From the NCBI GenBank assembly GCA_028292745.1, contig JAQGLT010000129.1:1-64000 (forward strand): a DNA stretch of 64,000 bases, written 5' to 3'. The first letter of the stretch is position 1, and each line of letters begins with the position of its first letter. The translations under genes were made by a program, and so were the position numbers. This DNA is from Polaromonas sp. Lineage in GTDB: Bacteria; Pseudomonadota; Gammaproteobacteria; Burkholderiales; Burkholderiaceae_C. This document shows positions 1 through 7,863 of the stretch, one piece after another. The notes beneath the pieces are model-generated. The model saw only the letters and a list, made by a program, of their open reading frames with translations. It was not told the origin of the DNA and did no database searches.

Positions 1-117
1 CCCCAGGCCCGAACCGTCGATGCCTTGTGGAGCGTCATTGGCCAATTGCTGGACCGCTTTGGCAGCGCCGAGTGCGAGCGCTACGTTCGCCACTGCGGCT
101 ATTGCGGGTCAGGATGA
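1..117 (+). CDS. IS630-like transposase, C-terminal end (cut by window edge)
   Basis: An open frame runs in from the left edge and stops at 115-117, giving the last 38 residues of a protein. The tail has the pattern TVDALW...IGQLLDRF...ECERYVRHCGY, which resembles the C-terminus of IS630-family DDE transposases (ALW-I-LLD-F-P-EC-NYFR-GY). The catalytic DDE domain lies outside the window, so completeness and activity cannot be judged. It sits just left of the end of the box cluster, so it may mark a border of a rearranged or acquired segment. The call rests on a short tail only. Confidence 0.6.
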   Translation, partial: PQARTVDALWSVIGQLLDRFGSAECERYVRHCGYCGSG

Positions 118-285
118 AACCGCTCTAATCGTTGGCCTCTTTCATGGTTGCAAGGCATGAAGGCCAATCGACATTGGTATTGATAGGCCATCAATAATCT
201 GCCAATCCCCTATTGTTGGTCGGAGCTTTCTCTGGTTTTCTGCGGCATTATTATTGGCAATTTCAACTCTTGCCTGCCTTACCAG
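118..285. other. Intergenic, imperfect hairpin
   Basis: No gene is visible between the transposase end and the hydrolase stop. An imperfect inverted repeat at 132-167 (TTGGCCT...TCATG against CATGA AGGCCAA) could form a stem-loop beyond the hydrolase gene. There is no clear T-run, so it is not called a terminator. The terminal inverted repeat of the insertion sequence may be here, but its other end is outside the window. Confidence 0.35.
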
Positions 286-1107
286 CTACAAATGGCGGTG
301 CATAAAGCCGGTTACCGCCGTGATTAATTGTTCAGGCTTATCTCGGTGGGGCGAGTGTCCGCAACCCGGCAGTTCAAGCAGTTCAGTGTGCGGGACATGC
401 GCTGAAATGCCGTGAATCTGCGCCAGCGTTCCGTATTCATCGTTTTGTCCCTGAATCGCCAGAAGCGGACAACGTATGGTGCTGATTTCTTTTTCAATGG
501 ACCAGTGTTTGAATGCCGGCTTGAGCCAGATGTCGTTCCAGCCCCAGAAGGCGGAATCCGGGTCGTCGTGGTAACGGGCCAGGCGCTGGCGCAAGTCGGT
601 TTCCAGGTATGCCGTGCGGGATTGGTGGATGCTGCTGACGGATACATCTTCTACCAGGATATGCGGCGCCAGCACGACGGCGCCTGCGATGCGCTCCGAA
701 TACGTGGCTGCATAAAGCAGGGCGATGGAGCCGCCGTCGCTGTGACCGAACAGCCAGGGACGCTGCACTGCGCCATCAATACCCAAAGCGTCAAGAAGTG
801 ACGGTAAGACCTCCAGCGCCTGCCGGTGCATGAAGTCCAGTCCCCAGGCCTCCTCGGCGGCACGCGGCGTTGAGCGACCATAGCCTGGGCGTGAATACAC
901 CAGTCCCCGGCAGCCAGCCGCCTGGCAAAGCTGCAACGGAAAGTTCTTCCACATCGCCACAGAGCCGAGGCCTTCATGCAAAAAAATGATCAGGGGCGCG
1001 TCCGGTCGGTCTTGTGCAATCCACTGGTATTCAATGCTGACCTTGCGGCCCGCCCATTCGATACCCATGAACGCTGCCTGCTGCGGCTTTTGCGCCTTTT
1101 GACTCAT
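286..1107 (-). CDS. Alpha/beta hydrolase of the box cluster
   Basis: A 273-residue alpha/beta-hydrolase fold protein. Visible features are the oxyanion-region motif FLHEGLGS (42-49), the nucleophile elbow GHSDGG with Ser123, a late acidic residue in the GQNDEYG segment, and a catalytic His in PGCGHSPH near residue 253. There is no signal peptide, so it should be cytoplasmic. Its start overlaps the end of the benzoate-CoA ligase gene by 4 bp (ATGA), so the two are translationally coupled and this is the last gene of the minus-strand box operon. Hydrolases of this kind accompany box clusters in other betaproteobacteria. A role in hydrolysing a CoA ester or lactone by-product is an inference; the substrate is not evident from the sequence. 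Confidence 0.85.
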   Translation of the reverse strand: MSQKAQKPQQAAFMGIEWAGRKVSIEYQWIAQDRPDAPLIIFLHEGLGSVAMWKNFPLQLCQAAGCRGLVYSRPGYGRSTPRAAEEAWGLDFMHRQALEVLPSLLDALGIDGAVQRPWLFGHSDGGSIALLYAATYSERIAGAVVLAPHILVEDVSVSSIHQSRTAYLETDLRQRLARYHDDPDSAFWGWNDIWLKPAFKHWSIEKEISTIRCPLLAIQGQNDEYGTLAQIHGISAHVPHTELLELPGCGHSPHRDKPEQLITAVTGFMHRHL

Positions 1108-2687
1108 GTTGCAGGAATCTCCAGGTCGCGCAGCCTGAAACGCTGGATCTTGCCAGTTGCAGTTTTGGGCAATTCAACCAAAAATTCAATCGAACGCGGG
1201 TATTTGTAAGGTGCCAGGCGTTCTTTAACGAAGGCCTTCAGCTCTTCCTCAGTTACCTGCCCGCTCGGCCGGAGTACCACATAGGCCTTGGTTTTAGTAA
1301 GTCCTTCGGCATCCGGGACGCCGATCACGGCTGCTTCCAGAACAGCCGGGTGCAGTGACAGCGTGGCCTCGACCTCGAACGGAGAAACGTAGATGCCGCT
1401 GACCTTGAGCATGTCATCGCTGCGGCCCGAATAGGTGTAGGTGCCGTCGGCGTTGCGGATGTATTTGTCGCCGCTCTTGGTCCAGGCGCCCTGGAAGGTG
1501 TCGCGTGACTTGGCGCGGTTGCCCCAGTACATCAGCGCGGCCGTCGGCCCCTTGATGTAAAGATCACCGGTCTCGCCGTCCGGGACCAGCCGGCCGTCAT
1601 CGCCGCGCAGTTCCAGCTCGTAGCCGGGCACCGGCCAGCCGGTGGTGCCGTAGCGCACCTTGCCGGGCAGGTTGGACAAGAAGACGTGCAGCATCTCGGT
1701 CGAGCCGATCCCGTCGATGATCTCGACGCCGTAATGGGCGGTGAAGCGCTCGCCCAGGTCGGCCGGCAAGGCCTCGCCGGCCGAGGACGCCAGCCGCAGC
1801 GCCACCTGGTGCTTTGCCGGCAGTCCGGGCGCGGCCAGCATGCCGGCAAAGCCGGTCGGCGCGCCGAAGAATACGGTTGGCTGTTTGTCCACCCAGCGCT
1901 TGAAGGTTGCCGCCGGCGTAGGGCGCTCGGCCATCAGCACCACAGTCGCGCCCACACTGAGCGGAAAACTCAGGGCATTGCCCAGGCCGTAGGCAAAAAA
2001 CAGCTTGGCGGCGGAAAAGCAGATGTCGCGCTCGGTCAAGCCCAGGATCGCCTTGCCGTACAGCTCGGCGGTCCAGTAGGGGTTGGCATGCGTGTGCAGC
2101 GCGCCCTTGGGCCGGCCGGTGGAGCCCGAGGAATAAAGCCAGAAGCCGGGATCGTCCGGCCCGGTGGCGGCAGCGTGGGCCAGCGGCTGGTGCTGTTCGA
2201 TCAGTGCCTCAAGGGCCAGGCCGCCTTCTGGCAGCAACCCTTCGGGGCATGAAACAATCACCGTCCTGACCTCATGTGCCACCTTCTTCATGGCTTCCTG
2301 CAACGTGGGCAGCAGTGCGGCGGAAACCAGCACGGCTTGAGCGCGGCTGTTCGCCAGCATGAACGCATAGTCTTCACTCGTCAGCAAGGTGTTGACCGCG
2401 ACCGGCACGATGCCGGCATACATCGCGCCCAGAAAGCTCACCGGCCAGTCGTTGCAGTCATGCATCAACAGCAGCACCCTTTCCTCGCGCCGCACGCCGC
2501 TGGCCAGCAGTCCGGCAGCCACGCGGCGAAGGCGTTCGGCCAGTTCTGCGTAGCTGATGCTTCCCGCGTCATCAATGTAAGCCGTCTTGGCCGGGCGCGA
2601 GGCGTTGCACTCGATCAGGTGCTGCGCAAAATTGAAATGCGTGCCCAGCGGAGAAGCTTCAGGCATATTTGTCGGGGAGGTGGCCAT
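1104..2687 (-). CDS. bclA: Benzoate-CoA ligase
   Basis: A 527-residue acyl-adenylate-forming enzyme that activates benzoate to benzoyl-CoA with ATP and CoA, the entry step of the box pathway. The AMP/ATP-binding P-loop YSSGSTGRPKG is at 185-195. The hinge motif YSGRSDDMLKVSG is in the C-terminal third, and the adenylation lysine is in KTATGK near residue 513. Length and motifs match benzoate-CoA ligases of Thauera, Azoarcus and Burkholderia. It lies 15 bp after the boxD stop and overlaps the downstream hydrolase by 4 bp. Specificity for benzoate rather than a substituted benzoate is inferred from its place beside boxABC. Confidence 0.93.
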   Translation of the reverse strand: MATSPTNMPEASPLGTHFNFAQHLIECNASRPAKTAYIDDAGSISYAELAERLRRVAAGLLASGVRREERVLLLMHDCNDWPVSFLGAMYAGIVPVAVNTLLTSEDYAFMLANSRAQAVLVSAALLPTLQEAMKKVAHEVRTVIVSCPEGLLPEGGLALEALIEQHQPLAHAAATGPDDPGFWLYSSGSTGRPKGALHTHANPYWTAELYGKAILGLTERDICFSAAKLFFAYGLGNALSFPLSVGATVVLMAERPTPAATFKRWVDKQPTVFFGAPTGFAGMLAAPGLPAKHQVALRLASSAGEALPADLGERFTAHYGVEIIDGIGSTEMLHVFLSNLPGKVRYGTTGWPVPGYELELRGDDGRLVPDGETGDLYIKGPTAALMYWGNRAKSRDTFQGAWTKSGDKYIRNADGTYTYSGRSDDMLKVSGIYVSPFEVEATLSLHPAVLEAAVIGVPDAEGLTKTKAYVVLRPSGQVTEEELKAFVKERLAPYKYPRSIEFLVELPKTATGKIQRFRLRDLEIPAT

Positions 2688-2702
2688 GTCAGGTCTTTCT
2701 TA

Positions 2703-4274
2703 TCAAGCGGGTGTTTGCAAATGGGCCAGCACGGCAGTGCTGGCTTGCATGGCACTGCGGCGGTGGTAAAAGTTCAGCGCGCGCAGGCCGCCCAGCTCCT
2801 CGCCGCCGCCTGCCCGGCCGGGGCCGCCGTGCAGCGACTGCGGCATCACGTTGCCATGGCCGGTCTGCAGCTGGGCCACGTCGGGCGAGATCACATGCAC
2901 CCGGCCATGGCTGTCGGCCAAGTCCAGCGCGGCAGCCGCCAGCGCTGCCGCATCGCTGCCGTAGAGCGAAGTCACCAGCGAACCCTGGCCGCGCCGCACC
3001 AGCGCCAGCGCATGTGCTGTGTCGCGGTAGGGAATCAAGGTGGCGACCGGGCCGAAGACCTCGGTGTCATGCACGCGGTCGGCGCTGTCGCTGCCCCTGG
3101 CATCGCGGGTGCCCAGCAGCGTCGGCCCGACGCAGCAGGCGATGGTCGGGTCGGCATCGACCAGCGCCTGCTGGCTGCTGTCATGCAGCACTTCGGCCTG
3201 CCCGGCCAGGTGTGCCAAGCCTTCGCGCACCGCCGCCAGCTGGCTGCGGCTCACCAGCGCGCCCATGCGCACGGTGTCGTTGCGCGGGTTGCCCACGGTG
3301 GTCTTGGCCAGCCGCGCCGACAAGGCCTGGGCCACTGCCGCGTACAGCGCCTCGGGCACGAAGACGCGCCGGATCGCGGTGCATTTCTGGCCCGACTTGA
3401 CCGTCATCTCGCGCGCCACTTCCTTGACCAGCAGGTCAAACGCCGGGCTGTCGGCTGCCTCGCCGGGTAGCAGCACGGCCGAATTCAGGCTGTCGGCCTC
3501 GATGTTGACGCGCACCGAGCGCTGCACCACGGCCGGGTGCGAGCGGATCACCGCCGCCGTGTCGGCCGAGCCGGTGAAAGACACCACGTCAAAGGGCTGC
3601 AGCTGGTCCATCAGACCGGCCGAGCTGCCGCACACGACGGACAGCGCGCCTGGCGGGAAAATGTCCGCATCAACCACATCCTTGACCATGCGCTGCGTCA
3701 GCCAGGCGGTGGCGGTGGCCGGCTTGATGATGACCGGCACGCCCGAGAGCAGGGCGGGTGCTGCTTTTTCCCACAGGCCCCAGGCCGGGAAGTTGAAGGC
3801 GTTGATGAACAGCGCCACGCCGCGCGTCGGCGTCAGGACATGCTGCGACTGGAACAGCGGCTCCTTTCCAAGGCGCGCCATGTCGCCGTCGAGCATGAAA
3901 CGCTTGTCGCCCAGCGCGTCGCCCAGCTTGGCATAGCTGCCCAGCGTAAACAGCGCGCCGTCGATGTCCACCGCCGAGTCATTTTTCACCGTGCCGCTGT
4001 TGGCCGTGGCGATGTCGTAGTAGGCGTCACGGTTTGCCTGCAGCACCTTGAGGGCGGCGGACAGCAATGCGGCGCGTTCGCGGTAGGTGAGGGCGCGCAG
4101 GGCGGCGCCGCCCTGTTCGCGGGCAAAGTCAAAGCCTGCCGCCAGGTCAAGCCCGGTGGCATCGACCCGCACGAGTTCGGTGCCCAGCACCGGGTCGAGC
4201 AGCGCGGTGCCGGCGCCGGCGCCGGTGCCGGCCTGCCAGCGGCCGCCGAGGTAGTTTGAAAGCAATTCAGTCAT
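2703..4274 (-). CDS. boxD: 3,4-dehydroadipyl-CoA semialdehyde dehydrogenase
   Basis: A 523-residue aldehyde dehydrogenase of the type found in aerobic benzoyl-CoA clusters. It oxidises the semialdehyde produced by BoxC ring cleavage to 3,4-dehydroadipyl-CoA, using NADP+ in characterised homologues. The catalytic Cys298 lies in KSGQKC, the general-base region NIEADSLN is at 257-264, and the nucleotide-fold motif SFTGSADTA is at 232-240. It shares the PaaZ-type ALDH layout but has no C-terminal hotdog hydratase, as expected for BoxD. It is second in the minus-strand operon, after the DUF4863 gene. The 155 bp between the two genes carries a dispersed repeat. Confidence 0.92.
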   Translation of the reverse strand: MTELLSNYLGGRWQAGTGAGAGTALLDPVLGTELVRVDATGLDLAAGFDFAREQGGAALRALTYRERAALLSAALKVLQANRDAYYDIATANSGTVKNDSAVDIDGALFTLGSYAKLGDALGDKRFMLDGDMARLGKEPLFQSQHVLTPTRGVALFINAFNFPAWGLWEKAAPALLSGVPVIIKPATATAWLTQRMVKDVVDADIFPPGALSVVCGSSAGLMDQLQPFDVVSFTGSADTAAVIRSHPAVVQRSVRVNIEADSLNSAVLLPGEAADSPAFDLLVKEVAREMTVKSGQKCTAIRRVFVPEALYAAVAQALSARLAKTTVGNPRNDTVRMGALVSRSQLAAVREGLAHLAGQAEVLHDSSQQALVDADPTIACCVGPTLLGTRDARGSDSADRVHDTEVFGPVATLIPYRDTAHALALVRRGQGSLVTSLYGSDAAALAAAALDLADSHGRVHVISPDVAQLQTGHGNVMPQSLHGGPGRAGGGEELGGLRALNFYHRRSAMQASTAVLAHLQTPA

Positions 4275-4321
4275 AGGTGTTTCTCTGGAAATGATCAGGG
4301 TTCAGCGCATGTTTGAGCATA

Positions 4322-4383
4322 AAAATGGCTGCAGCGCAGGCGCAGACTACGCAATTAGCTATTAATTAGATAGCAAGCAACTG
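4322..4383 (+). repeat. Dispersed repeat family A, copy 1 (intergenic)
   Basis: Between boxD and the DUF4863 gene. It carries the family hallmark, a 17-bp terminal inverted repeat of the form GCTAT-N7-ATAGC at 4358-4374, preceded by a GC-rich stretch with GCGCAGGCGCAG. The same hallmark recurs at least eight more times in this window. No ORF is visible in it. Confidence 0.75.
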
Positions 4384-4429
4384 CTGGGCCGCAGCGCCTG
4401 CCAATCGGCGCAGCCACTCAACCTCAAGC

Positions 4430-4912
4430 TCATTGGCGGGTGAATTCAATGCTGCCCTGCGGCAGGAGGTACAGCACCAGGGCGCGGCCGCTGGTGACCG
4501 TTGGGCGGTGGGCGCTACCGGGCGGGTAGACCAGCCAGCCAGCTGGGCGCCCGTCGAACAGTGCGTCGTCGAGCGGCATGATCAGGTCGATCTCGCCGTT
4601 CGGGTGCGCATGGTGCGGGCCGGCAATGTCCTGCATATCGACCACATCGACCGAAAAGCCGTGCAGATCGTCGGCCGGCTTGAAGATGCGGCCATAGCGG
4701 ATGCCGCCGCCTTCGCGCTCGCACAGCCAGCCTTGGGCAACGCCCGCCATGCAGGTCTGCTTGAGCTGGCGGTAGGTGGCGCTGTCTGCGCCATGCGCGG
4801 CATTGAGCCAGCGGTCCAGGTCGGCATCGAGCGGCCGGCCAGCCAGCTGGGCCGTCAGCTGCGTGACCTGTTCGCGGAATTCAGCCGGGGAGGCTGTAGG
4901 GGCTGGGGACAT
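4430..4912 (-). CDS. DUF4863 / PnbB-like cupin protein of the box cluster
   Basis: A 160-residue protein of the DUF4863 family, whose named member is 4-hydroxylaminobenzoate lyase (PnbB). The second half looks like a small beta-barrel: GPHHAHPNGEIDLIMPL (about 98-114) supplies His and Glu residues placed like a cupin metal site, followed by YPPGSAHRPTV. There is no signal peptide. It is the first gene of the minus-strand arm, directly opposite boxR across an 88-bp operator region, so it should be co-regulated with the pathway. Box clusters often carry such a gene. Whether it handles a hydroxylaminobenzoate, a CoA intermediate or something else is not shown here. Confidence 0.75.
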   Translation of the reverse strand: MSPAPTASPAEFREQVTQLTAQLAGRPLDADLDRWLNAAHGADSATYRQLKQTCMAGVAQGWLCEREGGGIRYGRIFKPADDLHGFSVDVVDMQDIAGPHHAHPNGEIDLIMPLDDALFDGRPAGWLVYPPGSAHRPTVTSGRALVLYLLPQGSIEFTRQ

Positions 4913-4940
4913 GGGACGCTTCTCCTATGGTGTTTGATGT

Positions 4941-5020
4941 TGCCAATTCATGCAATATGAATTATTGTGCGTATATGAACCATAAAGCCTGAAAAACGCT
5001 ATGTCAAGCAATATATTGCA
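4941..5020. promoter_or_regulatory. Divergent boxR / box-operon control region with TGCA-type half-sites
   Basis: The spacer between the DUF4863 gene and boxR has TGCC at 4941-4944 and TGCA at 4951-4954, separated by exactly 6 bp, and TGCG at 4968-4971. A 12-bp perfect palindrome (GCAATATATTGC) lies at 5008-5019, just inside the called boxR start. Regulators of the BzdR/BoxR family recognise TGCA repeats with 6-bp spacers, so this is a plausible autoregulatory and operon operator. The palindrome lying inside the ORF hints that the true boxR start may be further downstream. Confidence 0.6.
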
Positions 5021-5984
5021 TGTATCAGGGTTAGCCCCAGATCAGCTTCTCCCCCTTTCAAGGGCTGCGCCGGCCCTAGTTCCAGCGTCAGCGCTTGAAA
5101 TAGCGCAGCCAGAAGAGAAAAACCCCTTCCTGGCGGCCCTCGGCGAGCGGGTGAAGGCACTGCGGGCGCGGCGCGGCATGACCCGCAAGGCAGTGTCGAT
5201 TGCCGCCGATGTGTCCGAGCGCCATCTGGCCAACCTGGAATACGGCGAAGGCAATGTCTCCATCCTGGTGCTGCTGCAGGTCGCCCGCGCCTTGCAATGC
5301 TCGCTGGCCGAATTGATTGGCGATGTCACCACCTCGACGCCCGAATGGCTTTTGATCCGCGAACTGCTCGAAGGCCGCGACGACGCCGCGCTGCGCCGGG
5401 TGCGGATCGCCGTCGGCGAGATGCTGGGCACCGGCAGCGGCAACACCGCCATCAGCACCCAGGTCGCGCTGATCGGCCTGCGCGGCGCCGGCAAATCGAC
5501 GCTGGGGACGATGCTGGCCGAAGACCTGGGCTTTCCCTTTGTCGAGCTGAGCCGTGAAATCGAAAAATTCGCAGGCTGCAGCGTGTCCGAGATCCAGGCG
5601 CTCTACGGCATGAACGCCTACCGGCGCTACGAGCGGCGCGCGCTGGAGGAATCGATCCAGATCTACCCGGAGGCGGTCATTGCCACGCCCGGCGGCCTGG
5701 TGTCGGACCCGGCCACGTTCAACCAACTGCTGTCGCATTGCACCACCGTCTGGTTGCAGGCCGACCCGGAAGACCATATGAGGCGGGTGATGGCGCAGGG
5801 CGACTTGCGGCCCATGGCGGCCAGCCGGCAGGCCATGGAGGACCTCAAGGGCATTCTGTCGGGCCGCGCCGCTTTCTATTCAAAGGCGCAGTACAAGGTC
5901 GATACCAGCGCGCAAAGCCTGGACCAGTCGTTTCAGGTGCTCAGGACAACCGTGCGCAAGGCGCTGGGGCTGCCGTTGGTATAG
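5001..5984 (+). CDS. boxR: BoxR, benzoyl-CoA-responsive transcriptional repressor (HTH plus shikimate-kinase-like domain)
   Basis: A 327-residue fusion protein. An XRE-type helix-turn-helix domain (about 47-107, with RARRGMTRKAVSIAADVSERHLANLEYGEGN) is joined by a linker to a shikimate-kinase-like domain with Walker A GLRGAGKST at 159-167. This is the architecture of BzdR and BoxR, where the kinase-like domain binds benzoyl-CoA and releases the repressor from DNA. The gene is divergent from the ligase arm and upstream of boxCBA, so it can control both. The ATG at 5001 has no good ribosome binding site and the first 45 residues are not family-conserved, so the start is uncertain. Confidence 0.92.
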   Translation: MSSNILHVSGLAPDQLLPLSRAAPALVPASALEIAQPEEKNPFLAALGERVKALRARRGMTRKAVSIAADVSERHLANLEYGEGNVSILVLLQVARALQCSLAELIGDVTTSTPEWLLIRELLEGRDDAALRRVRIAVGEMLGTGSGNTAISTQVALIGLRGAGKSTLGTMLAEDLGFPFVELSREIEKFAGCSVSEIQALYGMNAYRRYERRALEESIQIYPEAVIATPGGLVSDPATFNQLLSHCTTVWLQADPEDHMRRVMAQGDLRPMAASRQAMEDLKGILSGRAAFYSKAQYKVDTSAQSLDQSFQVLRTTVRKALGLPLV

Positions 5985-6005
5985 CGCAGGTGGTTTACAA
6001 AAAAC

Positions 6006-6084
6006 TGCATGAAAGTGCTTGCGATTTTGAATTGATATGCAATATCATGCGTACATCGAATTTTAATTAGTGCATTTTTGTGCA
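6006..6084. promoter_or_regulatory. boxC promoter region with three BoxR-like half-site pairs
   Basis: Three pairs of TGC(A/T/G) tetramers, each with exactly 6 bp between members, precede boxC: TGCA 6006 / TGCT 6016, TGCA 6038 / TGCG 6048, and a perfect TGCA-N6-TGCA at 6071 / 6081. The pairs are 32 and 33 bp apart, about three helical turns, so they would lie on one DNA face. The surrounding sequence is AT-rich and unlike the coding DNA. This matches the reported BzdR/BoxR recognition pattern. Regulation is inferred. Confidence 0.65.
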
Positions 6085-6104
6085 TCAAACCGGAGATTGC
6101 TTTC

Positions 6105-7763
6105 ATGACCACCGCTTCCCATGTCGAATACCAGACCGACCCGTCGCAGTACAAACACTGGAAACTCAGCTTCAACGGCCCCGTTGCCACGCTGGCGGTG
6201 GACATCGATGAAAACGCCGGCCTGCGTCCCGGCTACAAGCTCAAGCTCAACAGCTATGACCTGGGCGTCGACATCGAGCTGAACGACGCCATCAGCCGCA
6301 TCCGTTTCGAGCACCCTGAAGTGCGCACCGTCGTGGTGACGAGCGCCAAGGACAAAGTGTTCTGCTCGGGCGCCAACATCTTCATGCTGGGCGTGAGCAG
6401 CCATTCCTGGAAGGTGAACTTCTGCAAGTTCACCAACGAAACCCGCAACGGCCTGGAAGACTCCTCCCAGCACAGCGGCCTGAAGTTCCTGGCTGCCGTC
6501 AATGGCGCCTGCGCCGGCGGTGGCTACGAGCTGGCACTGGCCTGCGATGAAATCATCCTGATCGATGACCGCTCCAGCGCTGTCAGCCTGCCCGAAGTTC
6601 CCCTGCTCGGCGTGCTGCCCGGCACCGGCGGCCTGACCCGCGTGACCGACAAGCGCCATGTGCGCCATGACCTGGCCGACCTGTTCTGCACCAGCGTCGA
6701 GGGCGTGCGCGGCCAGAAGGCCAAGGACTGGCGCCTGGTCGATGACATCGCCAAGGCAGTCGATTTCTCGGCAAAAGTGCAGGCCAGGGCGCTGGCGCTG
6801 GCCGAGCAGAGCGACCGTCCCGCCGACGGCAAGGGCGTGGTCTTCAAGCCGCTTGCCCGCACCGTCGAAGCCAATGCCCTGCGCTATTCAAACGTGACGG
6901 TCGAGATCGACCGCGCCAAGCGCACCGCCACCTGGACCATCAAGGCGCCAATGGGCACGCAGCCGACGGACATCGCCGGCATCGAGGCGGCGGGCGCCGA
7001 CTGGTTCCCGCTGGTCATGGCCCGCGAGCTGGAAGATGCAATCCTGATGATGCGCACCAACGAGCTGGAAGTCGGCGTCTGGCTGATCAAGACCGAGGGC
7101 GAGGCCAGCGCCGTGCTGGCGATGGATGAAACGCTGCTGGCGCACCAGGGCCATTGGTTCGTGCGTGAAACCATCGGCCTGCTGCGCCGCACCCTGAGCC
7201 GCCTGGATCTGTCGTCGCGCAGCCTGTTCGCGCTGATCGAGCCGGGCTCCTGCTTTGCCGGCACCTATTTGGAACTGGCCCTGGCCTGCGACCGCAGCTA
7301 CCACTTGGCGCTGCCCGACGACGAGGAGCGCGCGCCGCAGATCACCGTGTCGGACACCAACTTCGGCATCTACCCGATGGTCACCGGCCAGAGCCGGCTC
7401 GGCCGCCGCTTCTATGACGAGCAGCCGGCGCTTGAAGCCGTGCGCGCCAAGGCCGGCCAGGCGCTCGATGCCGACGCGGCCTTCGCCGTGGGCCTGGTCA
7501 CCGCCAACCCGGACGACATCGACTGGGAAGACGAGGTGCGGATTGCAATTGAAGAGCGAGTGGCCATGTCGCCCGATGCGTTGACCGGAATGGAAGCCAA
7601 TTTGCGCTTCAACGGCACCGAGAACATGTTCACCCGGATTTTCGGCCGCCTGACCGCCTGGCAGAACTGGATTTTCCAGCGCCCCAATGCCGTGGGCGAC
7701 AAGGGTGCGCTCAAGGTCTACGGCAAGGGCGACAAGGCCCAGTTCGACTGGAACCGCGTCTAA
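6105..7763 (+). CDS. boxC: Benzoyl-CoA-dihydrodiol (2,3-epoxide) ring-opening lyase BoxC
   Basis: A 552-residue enoyl-CoA hydratase/isomerase-type protein that hydrolytically opens the ring of 2,3-epoxybenzoyl-CoA, releasing formate and the C6 semialdehyde. Two crotonase-like modules are visible. The first has FCSGANI (87-93) and the oxyanion loop GACAGGGYE (134-142); the second has CFAGTYLELALACDR in the C-terminal half. The ATG at 6105 is chosen because GGAG lies 9 bp upstream and the mature family begins near this point. An earlier in-frame codon at 6078 falls inside the operator. It is the first gene of boxCBA. Confidence 0.95.
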   Translation: MTTASHVEYQTDPSQYKHWKLSFNGPVATLAVDIDENAGLRPGYKLKLNSYDLGVDIELNDAISRIRFEHPEVRTVVVTSAKDKVFCSGANIFMLGVSSHSWKVNFCKFTNETRNGLEDSSQHSGLKFLAAVNGACAGGGYELALACDEIILIDDRSSAVSLPEVPLLGVLPGTGGLTRVTDKRHVRHDLADLFCTSVEGVRGQKAKDWRLVDDIAKAVDFSAKVQARALALAEQSDRPADGKGVVFKPLARTVEANALRYSNVTVEIDRAKRTATWTIKAPMGTQPTDIAGIEAAGADWFPLVMARELEDAILMMRTNELEVGVWLIKTEGEASAVLAMDETLLAHQGHWFVRETIGLLRRTLSRLDLSSRSLFALIEPGSCFAGTYLELALACDRSYHLALPDDEERAPQITVSDTNFGIYPMVTGQSRLGRRFYDEQPALEAVRAKAGQALDADAAFAVGLVTANPDDIDWEDEVRIAIEERVAMSPDALTGMEANLRFNGTENMFTRIFGRLTAWQNWIFQRPNAVGDKGALKVYGKGDKAQFDWNRV

Positions 7764-7792
7764 GCCAAGCGTTCTCGCAAAGTCTTTGTTGT

Positions 7793-7818
7793 GCGGCGCG
7801 ATCCGGGTGGCGCGCTGC
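7793..7818 (+). promoter_or_regulatory. Stem-loop in the boxC-boxB spacer
   Basis: GCGGCGCG at 7793-7800 can pair with CGCGCTGC at 7811-7818, with one G-U pair and a 10-nt loop. It lies in the 100-bp spacer before boxB and has no adjoining T-run, so it is more likely an mRNA stability or processing element than a terminator. The function is inferred only. Confidence 0.4.
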
Positions 7819-7863
7819 AACCGAAACCTTCCCCCGAATTAGCCTCGTTTTTTGGAGACCATC

